Below the pieces are notes generated by a model, which was not told the DNA's origin, did not search any database, and saw only the letters and a program-made list of their open reading frames with translations. DNA of 64,000 nt from Chloranthus sessilifolius. Taxonomy: Eukaryota > Streptophyta > Magnoliopsida > Chloranthales > Chloranthaceae. Of this stretch, positions 11,691 to 22,175 are shown one piece after another. A program made the position numbers and the translations under genes. The stretch is from positions 123,904,831 through 123,968,830 of the forward strand of contig CM037585.1 in assembly GCA_021018995.1 (NCBI GenBank). The letters are read 5' to 3'. The stretch's first letter is position 1; the number at the start of each line of letters is the position of its first letter.

Positions 11691-12180
11691 GTGATGAAAC
11701 CTTTTTGGTCCAGGGGCATTGACGGGGACGCCGAGTACGTAGACATTGGTTTTGGATCACATTGCTTCTACCGGCGTCAAAAGAAGTGAAGAGGTAGCCC
11801 GAGTATCGCAGCTTCAAGGGAGGAAATATATATATATAATGATGAATAAAGGTTGAACGTCAGAACAAAAGCGATGTGACGTCCGTGATTTTGACCCCCC
11901 ACTGTCCGTAGGTCACGGACGTCCGTGGGCGTCGTGACGTGGTTTTCTAATTTTGCGAAAATTTTCTTTTTCAGTCTTTTATTATTATTAGGACTCTTTA
12001 TTTCAAATTAATTATTGGTAGCTTATATAAGGAGGCTTGTAAAGACAATTTAATTAGTTTTGAATATTTTGAATGCATTATTGCTTGAATATTCTTCTTC
12101 CCGAGATGGGTTTGATGTGAGGCCAAGGGAGTGATTCTCATATATCTTCTTGCTTATCGTTTGTCATCTATATTCTTGAT

Positions 12181-13233
12181 TGACGCGGGACAACGGCCCT
12201 AAAATGCGGAATATGAATCTTATGCAAATTTTGCCGAAATTAATGAAATTAAATCAAGTTTAATCGCAAAATTATCTTTGATACCTTTAGGGTTTACAGA
12301 ATTCTGATGGGTAGATCACACGAGATCCAGATAGGGTCCAGTCCGATGCGCAAGTACTTTAGAGTCGAGGCGAGATCGGCCTAGAGATAGTACTCTAGCT
12401 TTTCTAGGATTAGGCGCTCATCTTCGGTCCAATGTAGGTTCACGGATTCCAAATTGGGTTGTAAAAGGGAATTAGGTTTGTAAACGATTTATTTCTTTGA
12501 GATCGGTTTATGGTTTAGAAAGGGTATGGGCTTGTGTGATTTAGGCTTCAAAACGGGTTTAGGGTTTCGGGGATTTAGGCTATGGCTAGAGAAGAACATA
12601 GAGATTTAGAGATATCAAATATAAGGAAACCACGCAAATCAATAACAATAAGGAAAATATAGGGGAATCACTCCCTTGGTCTCACACCAAACCCATCTCA
12701 GGCAAAGATTACTCGAGCATAAAAGCATTCAATAATCAATCAACTCCCCTAATTACATTGTTTAAAGACCTTATATAGGAGGTTTCACAATAAAAGAAAA
12801 CCCTAAAACGAATATTAAATAAAAGACAAATAAACCCTTAAAACAAAAGTTCGAAATTACACTCCTAAAATAACTAAAATTCTCAGCGCGATTTCGATCG
12901 ATCGATTTGAAATTTCGATCGATCGAATTAAAAATTGATCAATCGAAATTTCATATTTCTATGAAAATCGCCATCGAATTTGATCGATCGAATATATGAT
13001 TCGACCGGTCGAAATATCACTCCAGAACTTGATATTTCCGTCGACAATTTCGATCGATCGAAAATTTTGATCGATCGGAATGTGAATTCGATCGGTCGAA
13101 TTTTCCTGCTCCCTCAATTCTTCAGAATTTTTCGTCTTTCGCCTAGATCTGACTTCCCTTTCGCTGTTTCTTTCTTCGCCCGTAGAAGCGGTGCGGCCCG
13201 AATCCAATGTCCATGTAAGTGGCGTCCCCATCA
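12181..13233 (-). mobile_element. Solo LTR 1 (gypsy), inside 3' LTR of element 1
   Basis: 1053 bp with perfect 5-bp target copies ttgat at 12176-12180 and 13234-13238. Read on the minus strand it starts TGATGGGGACGCC and ends GGCCGTTGTCCCGCGTCA, the same terminal design as element 1. It also has the reverse-strand motif TTTGGTGTGAGACCAAG (about 12688-12704) and a TATA-like box near 12775. The internal region was probably lost by LTR-LTR recombination. Confidence 0.92.
12893..13110. repeat. CGATCGATCG palindrome array in the U3 of solo LTR 1
   Basis: About ten copies of the self-complementary word TCGATCGA or close variants (TCGACCGGTCGA, TTGATCAATCGA), spaced 15-30 bases. At the same LTR position solo LTR 2 carries a different palindrome (CGCTCGCGCGAG). 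Confidence 0.85.
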
Positions 13234-13944
13234 TTGATCCTTCATTATATTTGCTATTTATCGATCTCTGCTTGTTTTTCTAAATCTCAATCTATTGATT
13301 TCTTGATCCCAAACCCTAAACCTTTTTTTTTTTAAACTCTAAATCAATCAAGAGTAAAAACTCTTTTCTAAACCATAAGCCTATTACAAAGCCATAAACC
13401 GATTACGAGCCCTAAATCAATTCTGCGACCCTAGAACGAACCCGTGAATCTACATCGGATCGAAGACGAACGCCCAAACCTGGAAAAGCTAGAGTTCTAT
13501 CTTTAGGCCCGATCCCACCTCAAATCTAACGGTACTTGCGCATCGGACTGGACCCTAGCCGGATCTCGCGTGATCTACTTATTTGAATTCTCTAAACCCG
13601 AAGGTATCGACTTCATTTAATTTTGTGATTAAGCTTGAATTAATTTCATTTAATTTCGGCCAAATTGCATTAAATCATTAATCACGCATTTTAGGGTTAC
13701 CGTCCCGTGTCACCTACTTACCTACACAATCATCTATGAGAACATTGATTTATAGAACTCCCATTGCCATAAACTAACCTTTGGAAAATGCTCAACCAAA
13801 TCATCCTCGACATGCCTAGGATCTAGGGCTTGCCTGGACAGAAAGAAACCTAGACAACATTTCCTAAGCACCAAATCCTGCTCTACTTGCCTACAAAATC
13901 ATCCATGATAATATTGATTTATAGAACTCCCATTGCCATAAACC

Positions 13945-14408
13945 AACCTTTGGAAAATGCTCAACAGATTTGATGGGGATATCAGATTTAAAGAACCACA
14001 TGTGATTTATCAGAGGCGAAAGAAACGTTACGATGAAGGACATCCGTAAAGATTCAGTTACTTACTGGCGGTTATAATTAATTATTTATTTTTAAATTTC
14101 AAATATGTGCGGTTACAGTTAGTTATTTATTTTCAAATTTCGAATATGTTTGTAAAATGCCTATAAAGGGCTTTATAACCTTTGGAAAATGCTCAACAGA
14201 TTTGATGGGGATATCAGATTTAAAGAACCACACGTGATTTATCAGAGATGAAAGAAACGTCACGATGAAGGACATCCGTAAAGGTTCAGTTACTTACTGG
14301 CGGTTACAATTAGTTATTTATTTTTAAATTTCAAATATGTGCGGTTATAGTTAGTTATTTATTTTCAAATTTCGAATATGTTTGTAAAATGCCTATAAAG
14401 GGCTTTAT
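13945..14408 (+). repeat. 232-bp tandem duplication across an LTR edge
   Basis: The segment 13945-14176 is repeated at 14177-14408 with few differences. Each unit contains 26 bp of target DNA (aacctttggaaaatgctcaacagatt) and the first about 206 bp of the second gypsy LTR. The duplication therefore arose after that element inserted. Confidence 0.88.
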
Positions 14409-14945
14409 AAGGACTATTTTTAGGAACTTAATGATTATGAACTTTGCTATGCAAATTGAAAACGAGATGTTCTCCTTCGAAAGTGTGATTCTCTCAAAAT
14501 AGAAGAGTGATTCTGCTATACGCGCGTGGTTGGTGCGAAGCTGATCATTCAATCTTTATATCCACTTTTATCTCACTTGAAGGCGTAAGTATTTGAATTC
14601 TTGTTTTCTTTTATTCTACCTGCAATTATATTTGAATTCTAATTGCCTAGAATCTCATTTCTCTTTGTTAAATTCGCTCATTTTCGAAAAAACTCCTTTG
14701 TAAGTTTGTTTGAATTCCTAAACTGTTGGAAATCTGACTGTTCGCCAAAGAACCCTAGTCTTCTAGATCCAAAAAGAAAATGAGCAACGAAGGTAACACT
14801 GGTTTGGGTTATTGCAAATCATGTAATTGGAAATCTTTTCATTTTTCGTGTTAATTTGTTAAGAGAATTTATATTTCAATTATTTTTTCTTAATCTTCAA
14901 TTAATCTCAGCCCAGCTAAATCGCATTGTGTTAGTACCTGCATCA
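14203..14945 (+). repeat. 5' LTR of gypsy element 2
   Basis: 743 bp, TGATGGGGATATCAG...CTGCATCA. It contains a TATA-like cctataaaggg near 14390, the block gtgattctctcaaaatagaa near 14484, and TTGGTGCGAAGCTGATC near 14529-14545. Confidence 0.92.
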
Positions 14946-14974
14946 GATTTGGTATCAAAGAGCAATCAGTTTAG

Positions 14975-15172
14975 GAATTTCATATTTCAGATTCCAGATT
15001 TCAAATTTCAGATTCTAGATTTCAGATTCCAGATTTCATATTTCAATTTTCAGATTTCAAATTTCAAATTCCAAATTTCAGATTCCAGATTTTAGCATTC
15101 ATATAGATTCCAAATTCCAAATTCCAGCATTCATATAGGTAATTTCAGCATTCATATTGATTCCAGATTTCA
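14975..15172 (+). repeat. AGATTTCA-type minisatellite in the leader of element 2
   Basis: Roughly twenty degenerate 7-12-base units of the type cagatttca / cagattcca fill the region between primer site and gag. Codon-wise they read as FQ-rich repeats, but the unit length is not a strict multiple of three and no ATG leads into gag, so a non-coding leader repeat is more likely. Confidence 0.75.
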
Positions 15173-16054
15173 TTGTCATTATCTTGCATCATTAGGAGTT
15201 CGATTGGTTCGAAGTCCTTTAAGGAGTTTACGACTAAATTGGCTACGAATCAAACTGAACGTCAAGCCCAAATGCTTGCGTATCATACGCAATTACAAAA
15301 TCAACTACGTAATCAACAAACCAGACATGACGATCTAGCAAATCGTGTGGATGAAATGAATGGGGTTATCACGGATGACCACCTTCGAGACCACAACAAT
15401 GATCATGGAGAAATGGTCCTCTTCATCGTGATCTACCACCTAATGAAGATGATAAAATCATGAAATCAGCCAAGATGGATACTCTCTTTTTCGATGGAAA
15501 GAGGCAACCCAAAGTCTATTTAGAATGGGTGACTGGCATGGAAGCCTATTTTGAATGGTATGCCATGTCTAAAGAGCACAAGGTCCGGTTTGCCAAAGTC
15601 AAGCTTATGGGTTAAGCGAAACTTTACTAGATGGGTATCGAGCGCCGTAGACATTCCCAGGGTCCTCCACCCATCTCCACATGGGTGACATGAAGGTCTA
15701 ATTGAATGAGAAGTATGTTCATCTATCCTATGAAGAATGTCTTCTTGATCAATTGCAATCACTTTGCCAAGGGAATATGTCGGTCACTGAATACATCGAC
15801 AAGTTTGAAAACTTGATGTTCCAAGTTATATACAAGAACAAGAAAAGGTCACCCTATCTCGATTTTGATCGGGTCTCCGCCCTGAGTTACAAAGAGAACT
15901 TATTCCGTATCCTATAACCGACCTAGACGAATGTTTCTCTAGGGTTGAAGAATTTGAGCGATACCTTAAGACCCCTCAAACAAGACGTTTTGATGCTAGT
16001 GAGTCCGGTTATAAGCACAACTACTTTGAATCTAAATCTTTTGTCAACTCCCAA
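15173..16054 (+). pseudogene. gag of gypsy element 2, frameshifted
   Basis: No convincing ATG. A Gln-rich helix (QTERQAQMLAYHTQLQNQLR) is followed, after a frameshift at about 15400, by FDGKRQPKVYLEWVTGMEAY and FEWY, the gag domain start. After more stops, MNEKYVHLSYEECLLDQLQS (15702) and GNMSVTEYIDKFENLM continue it. ECFSRVEEFERYLKTPQ ends the domain near 15975. Confidence 0.8.
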
Positions 16055-16702
16055 TTGGCTAAATCTAATTCAGTTACCAATCCGGTAATTAGAACTACTA
16101 AGGGTAAAAGTCCAATGATAGAGGGCCCTAGAAATGGCGGTCAAGGCAAATGGTACAGGTGTCAGAGATTCGGACATTTTGCATCTCAGTATCCTACCCA
16201 TAGTTTGTTCATTTCAGATGAAATTGAAGAAGAACACGAAGACGGAGAAGTAGAAATCTATGAACCCGAATCATTTCCTAGTGATGGAGATCACATAGCA
16301 GAAAAGAATGTAGCGCGTCTTCAAGAAATCTCCTACCCTGTTGAGGAGAATAATACCTCACAGGCGTTTGTGGTTAGATGTGCTCTAGCCCAATCCAACG
16401 AGAGTGATGATTGGCGAAGGGATAATATCTTTTATACCATTGTCAAGTGTGGTGAGAAAGCATGTAAGGTTATAACCGACAGTGGAAGTTGCACTAATGT
16501 CGCTTCCGAGAGCACAGTTTCTCGATTGGGACTTAAACCCGTTCATCACCCACGACCTTATAAAGTAGCTTGGGTTGATTCTTCGTCCATCCCAGTATCA
16601 CATAAATGTCAAGTGCCTATACAGTTTGGATCATATAAGGATACCTTGTGGTGCGATGTTGTGCCTATGAATATAGGGCATATCATCCTTGGGAGGCCCT
16701 AA
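16055..16702 (+). pseudogene. Zinc knuckle and protease of gypsy element 2
   Basis: 215 open codons. The knuckle reads YRCQRFGHFASQYPT (about residues 35-49): two Cys of CCHC are replaced, so it cannot bind zinc normally. An acidic linker follows. The protease has ITDSGSCTNVAS near residue 141, PRPYKVAWVDSSSIPV and HIILGRP at the end, where TAA follows. Confidence 0.85.
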
Positions 16703-17225
16703 TTGTTTGATAATGACATCACATTGTTCAGCAAATCGAATGTGTGTTCCTTCATACACAAAGGTCATAAGGTCAGACTAAATCCTTTACCTCCTAGAGC
16801 GTCAGCCGGGAAAACAAACAAATCAACGAATAAAGGTGCAATCGAAAAAGAGAAACCAACTAAGGCTATCAATATTGTTAGCCCCGTAAAGATTGCACAA
16901 AGTGTAAAGTAAGAGAATCTTGTCTATGTTCTCGTACCTGTGGAATCAAATATGGAATCAAGTATTAAGTTTCCCCAAGAGGTCGAATCCATCATGAGGG
17001 AGTTTCAAGATGTCTATCCCATAGACCTCCCAAATGAATTAACACCTTTAAGAAACATTCAACATGCTATTGATCTGATTCCTAGTTCTATCATCCCAAA
17101 TTTGCCTCACTATTGCATGAACCCCTCCGAACAGTCAGAGTTGAAAAGGCAAATTGATGAACTCCTACAGAAGGGATTCATCAAAGAAAGCATGAGTCCA
17201 TGTGTTGTGCCAGCATTGCTCGCAC
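16703..17225 (+). pseudogene. Protease-RT linker and RT N-terminus of gypsy element 2
   Basis: Frame with FPQEVESIMREFQDVYPIDL, then NIQHAIDLIPSSIIPNLPHY and LLQKGFIKESMSPCVVPALL. A stop at 16910 splits it. The RT is cut at 17225 by the solo LTR; the continuation PKKGSSWKMCI starts right after 18196. Confidence 0.85.
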
Positions 17226-18196
17226 TGACTCGGGACAACGACCCTAAAATGCGGAATATGATTTTTATGCAGATTTGTCGAAATTAATGAAATTAAATCA
17301 AGTTTAATCGCAAAATTATCTTCGATACCCTTAGGGTTTTGCAGAATTTTGATGGGTAGATCACACAAGATCCAAGTAGGGGTCAGTTCGATGCGCAAGT
17401 ACTTTTAAAGTCGATGCGAGATCGGCCTAGAGATATGACTCTAGCTTTTTTAGGTGTAGGTGCTCGTCTTTAGTCCGATGTAGATTCACGGATTCCAAAT
17501 CGGGTTGTAAAAGGGAATTAGGGTTTGTAAAAGGCTTATGACTTTAGATTGGTTTGTGGTTTTAGAAAGGGTATTGGCTTTGTGTGGTTTAGGGCTTCAA
17601 AACAGGTTTAGGGTTTTGGATTTGAAAGGAAACAATTAGGCCATGGTTTAGAGAAGCAAACACAGATCGAAAGATAGCAAATATAAGAGATCACGCAAGT
17701 TGAAGACAATAAATCAGAAGATATATGGGAATCACTCCCTTGGTCTCACACCAAACCCATCTCAGGCAAAGATTACTCAAGCATAAAAGCATTCAATAAT
17801 CAATCAATCAACTAATAAAAAGTCTTTACAAGCCTCTATATATAGGCCACCAATAATTAAGTTCGAAATAAAAGAGTTTTAATACTAATAAAACACAAAA
17901 AAAGAAATTTCACATAACTTTCCGTTTGAAGTCATGTCGTAGCTCGCTCGAGCGAGGATTATCATCGCTCGCGCGAGCCTTAAGTGATCGCTCATGAGAC
18001 TGAAGTCGTCGCCTGCGGCTCGCACGCGAGGATTATCATCGCTCGCGCGAGGGCTCTCTGCGACGTTGTTCTCCTGGCTGTTTGTGTCTGTTTCTCCTTT
18101 GAGGCTATGGTACTTGGGTTTCCTCTACGCTTCTTTCGACGCCGATAGAAACGATGTGATCCGAATCCAATGTCCACGTATGTGGCGTCCCCGTCA
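17226..18196 (-). mobile_element. Solo LTR 2 (gypsy), inside RT of element 2
   Basis: 971 bp. Read on the minus strand it starts TGACGGGGACGCC and ends GGTCGTTGTCCCGAGTCA. Its ends are closely similar to solo LTR 1, showing a recent common family, but the U3 differs. Reverse-strand TTTGGTGTGAGACCAAG lies near 17738-17754 and a TATA-like tatatatagagg near 17835. A clear 5-bp target copy was not found; flanks are cgcac and cccaa, so one side may have mutated. Confidence 0.88.
17940..18055. repeat. CGCTCGCGCGAG palindrome array in the U3 of solo LTR 2
   Basis: Repeats of CGCTCGAGCGAGG and CGCTCGCGCGAG, with gaggattatcatcgctcgcg seen twice about 70 bases apart. The block is GC-rich in an AT-rich LTR and stands where solo LTR 1 has CGATCGATCG. 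Confidence 0.85.
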
Positions 18197-18900
18197 CCCA
18201 AAAAAGGTAGTTCTTGGAAGATGTGCATCAATAGCCGCACAATCGCCAAAATCATGGTCAATAACCGGTTTCCTATACCGACATTGGACGATATGTTAGA
18301 TATGATGGTTGGTGCCACCATCTTCTCAAAGATTGATTTGAAGAGTAGATACCACCAAGTTAGAGTTCGTCTAGGAGACGAATGAAAGACTACCTTTAAA
18401 ACCAATGATGGTTTATACGAATGATTTGTCATGTCGTTCTTTTGAATGCCCCAAGCACTTTTATGTGTCTCATGACACAAGTGTTGAGACCTTTAATGGG
18501 CAAGTTTCATGTGGTTTATTTTGATGATATCCTTATCTATAGCCGCAACAAGGAACAACACTTAGATCATTTGAGGCAAGTCTGTATAACCCTTAGAAGA
18601 GAGAAACTGTACGCAAATCTAAAGAAGTGTACCTTCATAACGACTAGCATTATCTTCTTAGGATTTGTTGTGAATTCTGAAGGAATGGCTGCGAACCCGG
18701 AAAAGGTCAAGGCTATTATTGAGTGGCCTGAACCTAAGAATATTCACGAAATACGAAGTTTCCATGGGTTAGAACCATTTTATAGGAGATTCATCCGAAA
18801 TTTCAGCGCAATCACAGGCCCTATCACCGATTGTATTAAGGAAAATTTAGTTGGACACCTGCTGCAACAAGGGCATTTAGGGAACTTAAATCCCGTATGA
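18197..18900 (+). pseudogene. RT of gypsy element 2, second part
   Basis: Continues the RT after the solo LTR: NNRFPIPTLDDMLDMM, FSKIDLKSRYHQVRVR, then stops at 18382 and 18420 and a frameshift. The active site YFDD is intact at 18517-18528. [17 protein letters not shown] and [18 protein letters not shown] follow. The frame ends at 18898. Confidence 0.9.
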
Positions 18901-19250
18901 CGAAAGCCCCTGTAATGTGCCTTCCAAACTTCTCTAAAGTCTTTGAAGTGGCATGTAATGCTTCTGGAGTGGGTATGGGTGGAGTATTAAGCCAAGAAGG
19001 TCATCCTATAGCTTACTTCAGTGAAAAGCTAAACGAGGTCAAACAAAAATGCTCTACTTATGACAAGGAATTCTATGTGGTGGTCCAATCTCTCAAGTAT
19101 TGGAAGCACCATTTGTTCCCGCACGAATTCGTTCTATACTCCAATCATGAGGCTTTAAAATTTTTGAACTCTTAAAAGAAATTAAACCCAAGACATGTGA
19201 AATGGGTTGAACAACTTCAAGGTTCACCTTTGTCTTAAAACATAGAGCCG
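18897..19250 (+). pseudogene. RNase H of gypsy element 2
   Basis: FEVACNASGVGMGGVLSQEG, YFSEKLNEVKQKCSTYDKEF and SNHEALKFL are typical Ty3 RNase H. The Asp of SDHEAL is Asn here (SNHEAL). A TAA at 19173 and a later frameshift break it. Confidence 0.88.
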
Positions 19251-19252
19251 GA

Positions 19253-20213
19253 GTGGAGAATAGAGTTGCAAATGCTCTAAGCCGTAGAGTGGCAACATTG
19301 CATTCTATGAGTGTCGAAGGAATTGGATTTGACTGTTTATTAAAAGACCATCCTACCTATCCAGGTTTTGGACAAGAATATACTTCACTTGTGAATGGTC
19401 AATCTGACAGAATATGTAAGTATACTCTACAAGATGGGTATTTATTTTTGAAACATCGCTTGTGTATTTCTCACACTTTTCTACGAGACTCTCGTTTGGG
19501 AATTACATGTCAGAGGTGTTGTTGCGCACTTCAGCAGTGACAAAACTGTTGCATTGGTTGAAGATAGATTCTATTGGCCCAATCTTGCACGAAATGTCAT
19601 CAAGATCATTAATCAATGTCGTGTTTGCCAACTAGCTAAGCAAAGGAAACAGAACACGAGGTTGTATACTCTTTTACCGGTGCCACACATTCTGTGGCAG
19701 GACCTATCTATGGATTTTGTGCTAGGACTTCCTAAGACCCTATGCAAACATGACTCGAAATTTGTTGGTGTGGACCGTTTCTCTAAAATGGCCCATTTCA
19801 TAGCTTGTTCAAAGACTTCTGATGCAAGCAAGATTGCTACACTATTCTTTAGTGATGTTGTTCATTTACACGGTTTGCCGAAGACCATTGTATCAGACAG
19901 AGATGTTAAATTTGTCAGCTATTCCTGGAAGATATTATAGCATAAAATGGGAATCAGGCTTCAATTCTCATCAGCATATCATCCTCAAACCGATGGACAA
20001 ACCGAGGTTGTTAATCGGAGTCTAGAAAATCTATTAAGATGTTTGGTCGGTGAACATATTAAAAGTTGGGATTCCATCTTACCCATCGCTGAATTTGCTT
20101 ATAACAACTCGGTTAATAGGACAACTGGAATGAGTCCATTTCAAATTGTGTACGGTCACAAACCTAGGACTCCCATAGATCTTATTCTGATGTCAATTCA
20201 TCAAAAATCATAA
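19253..20213 (+). pseudogene. Integrase of gypsy element 2, three broken pieces
   Basis: The zinc region has VVAHFSSDKTVALVEDRFYWP-like sequence around a frameshift at about 19540 and HC..C as INQCRVCQLAK. The core has [28 protein letters not shown] and YHPQTDGQTEVVNR with catalytic Glu at 20004-20006. GMSPFQIVYGHKPRTPIDL ends it. A TAG at 19938 interrupts the core. Confidence 0.9.
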
Positions 20214-20846
20214 GAGTCTACATCTGCATTTGCACATTACATTCATGAATTGCATGCTGAGATTAAAACAAGGATTAATGTGAGTAATGAAAAATATAAG
20301 TTTTCTGTAGATTATCATAGAAAGTTTAAAGAATTTCAACTTTCAAGAGGGTGACTTTGTAATGGTTCGAACTAGAATTGAGTGTTTCCTTCAAGGAAAT
20401 GCTAAAAAGTTACAAGCTCGTAGTGTTGGACCTTATAGGATCCTAAAGCGTATCGGTCCTAATGCTGATGTTCTAGAACTACCACCAGAGTTGGGTATTA
20501 GTTCAACTTCCAATGTGGAGGATCTTGTACCATCCTATGGCCCTACTATGATACCACCTAACCCTTTTGAACATTCAACGTCAGAACCTACCTCTATCTC
20601 CCTCCCTATTCCATTACCTCCACATATCCGTCCATCTCGTGAGATAATTGAGGATGTTTTGGATGATTAAATTGTGCCAACAAATCAAAGGGGATTTCAA
20701 AGGTACCTTATCAAATGGTAAAATAGACCAGATTCAGAGAATACATGGATCACAAAAGGCGAATTTCAACGTCTTGATCAGGATCTTTGCGACCAGTATC
20801 ATAATCAACATTCATCAGGGATGAATGCTTCCAACCCGAGCAGAAT
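20214..20846 (+). pseudogene. Integrase tail and chromodomain-like region of gypsy element 2
   Basis: After frameshifts, VMVRTRIECF-like and GNAKKLQARSVGPYRILKRI, then GPNADVLELPPELGISSTSN form the tail. Near 20640-20800, REIIEDVLDD, RGFQRYLIKW and DSENTWITKGEFQRLDQD resemble a chromodomain, broken by two stops. Confidence 0.8.
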
Positions 20847-21589
20847 TAATGGGGACATCAGATTTAAATAACCTCCTGTGATTTATCAGAGGCGGAAGAA
20901 ACATCATAATGGCGGACATCCATGAAGTTTCAATTAGTTACTGGCGGTTACAATTAGTTATTTATTTTCAAATTTCAAATATGTGTGGTTACAGTTAGTT
21001 ATTTATTTTCAAATTTCGAATATGTTTGTAAAATGCCTATAAAAAACTTTGTAAGGACTATTTTTAGGAACTTAATGATTATGAACTTTGTTATGCAAAT
21101 TGCAAACGAGATGTTTTCCTTCGAGAGTGTGATTCTCTCAAAATAGAAGAGTGATTCTTCTATACGCGTGTGGTTGGTGCGAAGCCGATCATTCAATCTT
21201 CATATCCACTTTTATCTCACTTGAAGGCGTAAGTATTTGAATTCTTATTTTCTTTCATTCTACCTACAATCCTATTTGAATTCTAATTGACTAGAATCTC
21301 ATTTCTCTTTGTTAAATCTGTTCATTTTCGAAAGAACTCGCTTGTAAGTTTGTTCGAATTCCTAAACTGTTGGAGATCTAGATGTTCGCTAAAGAACCCT
21401 AGTCTTCTAGATCCAAAAAGGAAATGGGCAGCGAAAGTAACACTGGTTTGAGCTATTACAAATGATGTAATTGGAAATCTTTTCATTTTCCGTGTTAATT
21501 TGTTAAGATAATTTATATTTCAATTATTTTTTATTAATCTTCAATTAATCTCAGCCCATCTAAATCGCTTTGTGTTAGTATCTGCATCA
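20847..21589 (+). repeat. 3' LTR of gypsy element 2
   Basis: 743 bp, same length as the 5' LTR. The first dinucleotide is TA instead of TG (a G-to-A change). TTGGTGCGAAGCCGATC lies near 21173-21189. Confidence 0.92.
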
Positions 21590-21891
21590 AGATTACAATA
21601 TCAAACTATGTTTCATACAGAGTATAGTAAAATTCAAACTATGTTGTCAAAAAAGTGTTCATAGTAGTCAAATCAAATTCGAAAAATTCACATGTATAAG
21701 AACACAAATATTAAATAAATCAAACAGAAACTCCAGAAATCATAGGCCAACAGTAACAAATTTTGCAAACAGCAATCATTGCAGTGATAGCCCACAGCTT
21801 TTTTCATGTACCAAACAATGTATGTGCAGTAAAATATGGCCAGACGATCCTGAAATGAGAAAAATATGGGATTCTCACTTGATCAGTTCAC

Positions 21892-21950
21892 CTGTCAAAC
21901 TCATCAGAATCCGGCACTGGAATTGGATTCCTTTCGACGTGATCATCACC
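21892..21950 (-). CDS. RAB3GAP1: RAB3GAP1-like exon 7 of those visible
   Basis: A 59-base exon encoding GDDHVERNPIPVPDSDEFD plus two bases (AG) of a Ser codon completed 17 kb downstream. Acceptor CAG at 21953-21951, donor GT at 21891-21890. The acidic linker is not a conserved motif; the call rests on phase and position. Confidence 0.88.
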
Positions 21951-22082
21951 CTGTTGTTCATGTCAGAAAATTAATTCCAAACTCGCTGTACATACAAAAA
22001 ATAAAGATGTACACTTGTGTATGGAAATTATTCAAACCAGTATGAGCTTCAAAATAATAGTATGGAAGAGCATAATGTATAC

Positions 22083-22175
22083 CAGGTAATTACTATCAGC
22101 GGCACCGTTTCTGCTCTCAAAACTGTCACAAAGGTCTTGACTTAATAGGCCCTTCTTCGCAATGCATATTGCAAG
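22083..22175 (-). CDS. RAB3GAP1: RAB3GAP1-like exon 6 of those visible
   Basis: A 93-base, phase-0 exon: LAICIAKKGLLSQDLCDSFE and then SRNGAADSNYL. It continues HQKLQM of the previous exon, matching the human order HQKLQML followed by a CIERKK block. Acceptor CAG at 22178-22176, donor GT at 22082-22081. Confidence 0.92.

Larger units (their letters stand above)
6069..13712 (+). mobile_element. Ty3/gypsy chromovirus 1, complete but inactivated
   Basis: The order is 5' LTR (6069-7012), tRNA-Met primer site TGGTATCAGAGC at 7017-7028, gag, protease, RT, RNase H, integrase, chromodomain-like tail, 3' LTR (11720-13712 including a nested solo LTR). Flanking 5-bp target copies are cctat (6064-6068) and cctac (13713-13717), one mismatch. 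Order PR-RT-RH-INT with a C-terminal chromodomain-like tail makes it a Ty3/gypsy chromovirus. Stops, frameshifts and catalytic substitutions make it inactive. It lies antisense to the host gene. Confidence 0.93.
11720..13712 (+). repeat. 3' LTR of gypsy element 1, interrupted
   Basis: Homologous to the 5' LTR, TGACGGGGACGCC...CCGTGTCA. It is split by an antisense solo LTR at 12181-13233; without it the LTR is about 935 bp. Inverted GTGACGTCCGTGA/TCACGGACGTCC words lie at 11875-11935, TATA-like tatataagg near 12014, and the motif TTTGATGTGAGGCCAAG near 12109. Confidence 0.9.
5994..13970. repeat. Tandem duplication (about 170 bp) split by the first gypsy element
   Basis: The phrase starting tgcctaggatctag occurs at 5994 and again at 13813. 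Its continuation (caccaaatc..., then actcccattgccataaac...aaaatgctcaac) occurs at 6051-6068 plus 13713-13800, and again at about 13869-13966. Removing the gypsy element leaves two tandem copies. Copy 1 was the target of the element at 6069; copy 2 abuts the second gypsy element. Only the two flanks, not the element between them, belong to this repeat. Confidence 0.75.
14203..21589 (+). mobile_element. Ty3/gypsy chromovirus 2, complete but inactivated
   Basis: LTRs of 743 bp each (14203-14945 and 20847-21589), perfect target copies agatt at 14198-14202 and 21590-21594, a primer site TGGTATCAAAGAGC at 14950-14963 (degenerate tRNA-Met), and the order gag-PR-RT-RH-INT-chromodomain tail. A solo LTR at 17226-18196 splits RT. 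Frameshifts break gag, RT, RNase H and integrase, but the RT YFDD and the integrase Glu are kept. It is antisense to the host gene. Confidence 0.93.
4856..21891 (-). other. 17.0-kb intron holding two gypsy elements
   Basis: GT donor at 21891-21890 and AG acceptor at 4857-4856. The content is two complete-looking Ty3/gypsy elements in plus orientation (antisense to the gene), two solo LTRs nested in them, and short flanks. The stretches 4856-5993 and 21595-21891 hold no recognised gene; 4856-5993 is AT-rich intron DNA with only short reading frames lacking homology that I recognise. Confidence 0.9.

Noticed and set aside
12893..13110. CRISPR-like array of short palindromic repeats
   Set aside because: Spacing is irregular, repeats are 8-12 bases, it lies in a plant LTR and there are no cas genes.
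17226..18196. Host or element exon reading through the insertion
   Set aside because: Both ends match solo LTR 1 and RT resumes in frame immediately after it, so it is an insertion and not an intron.
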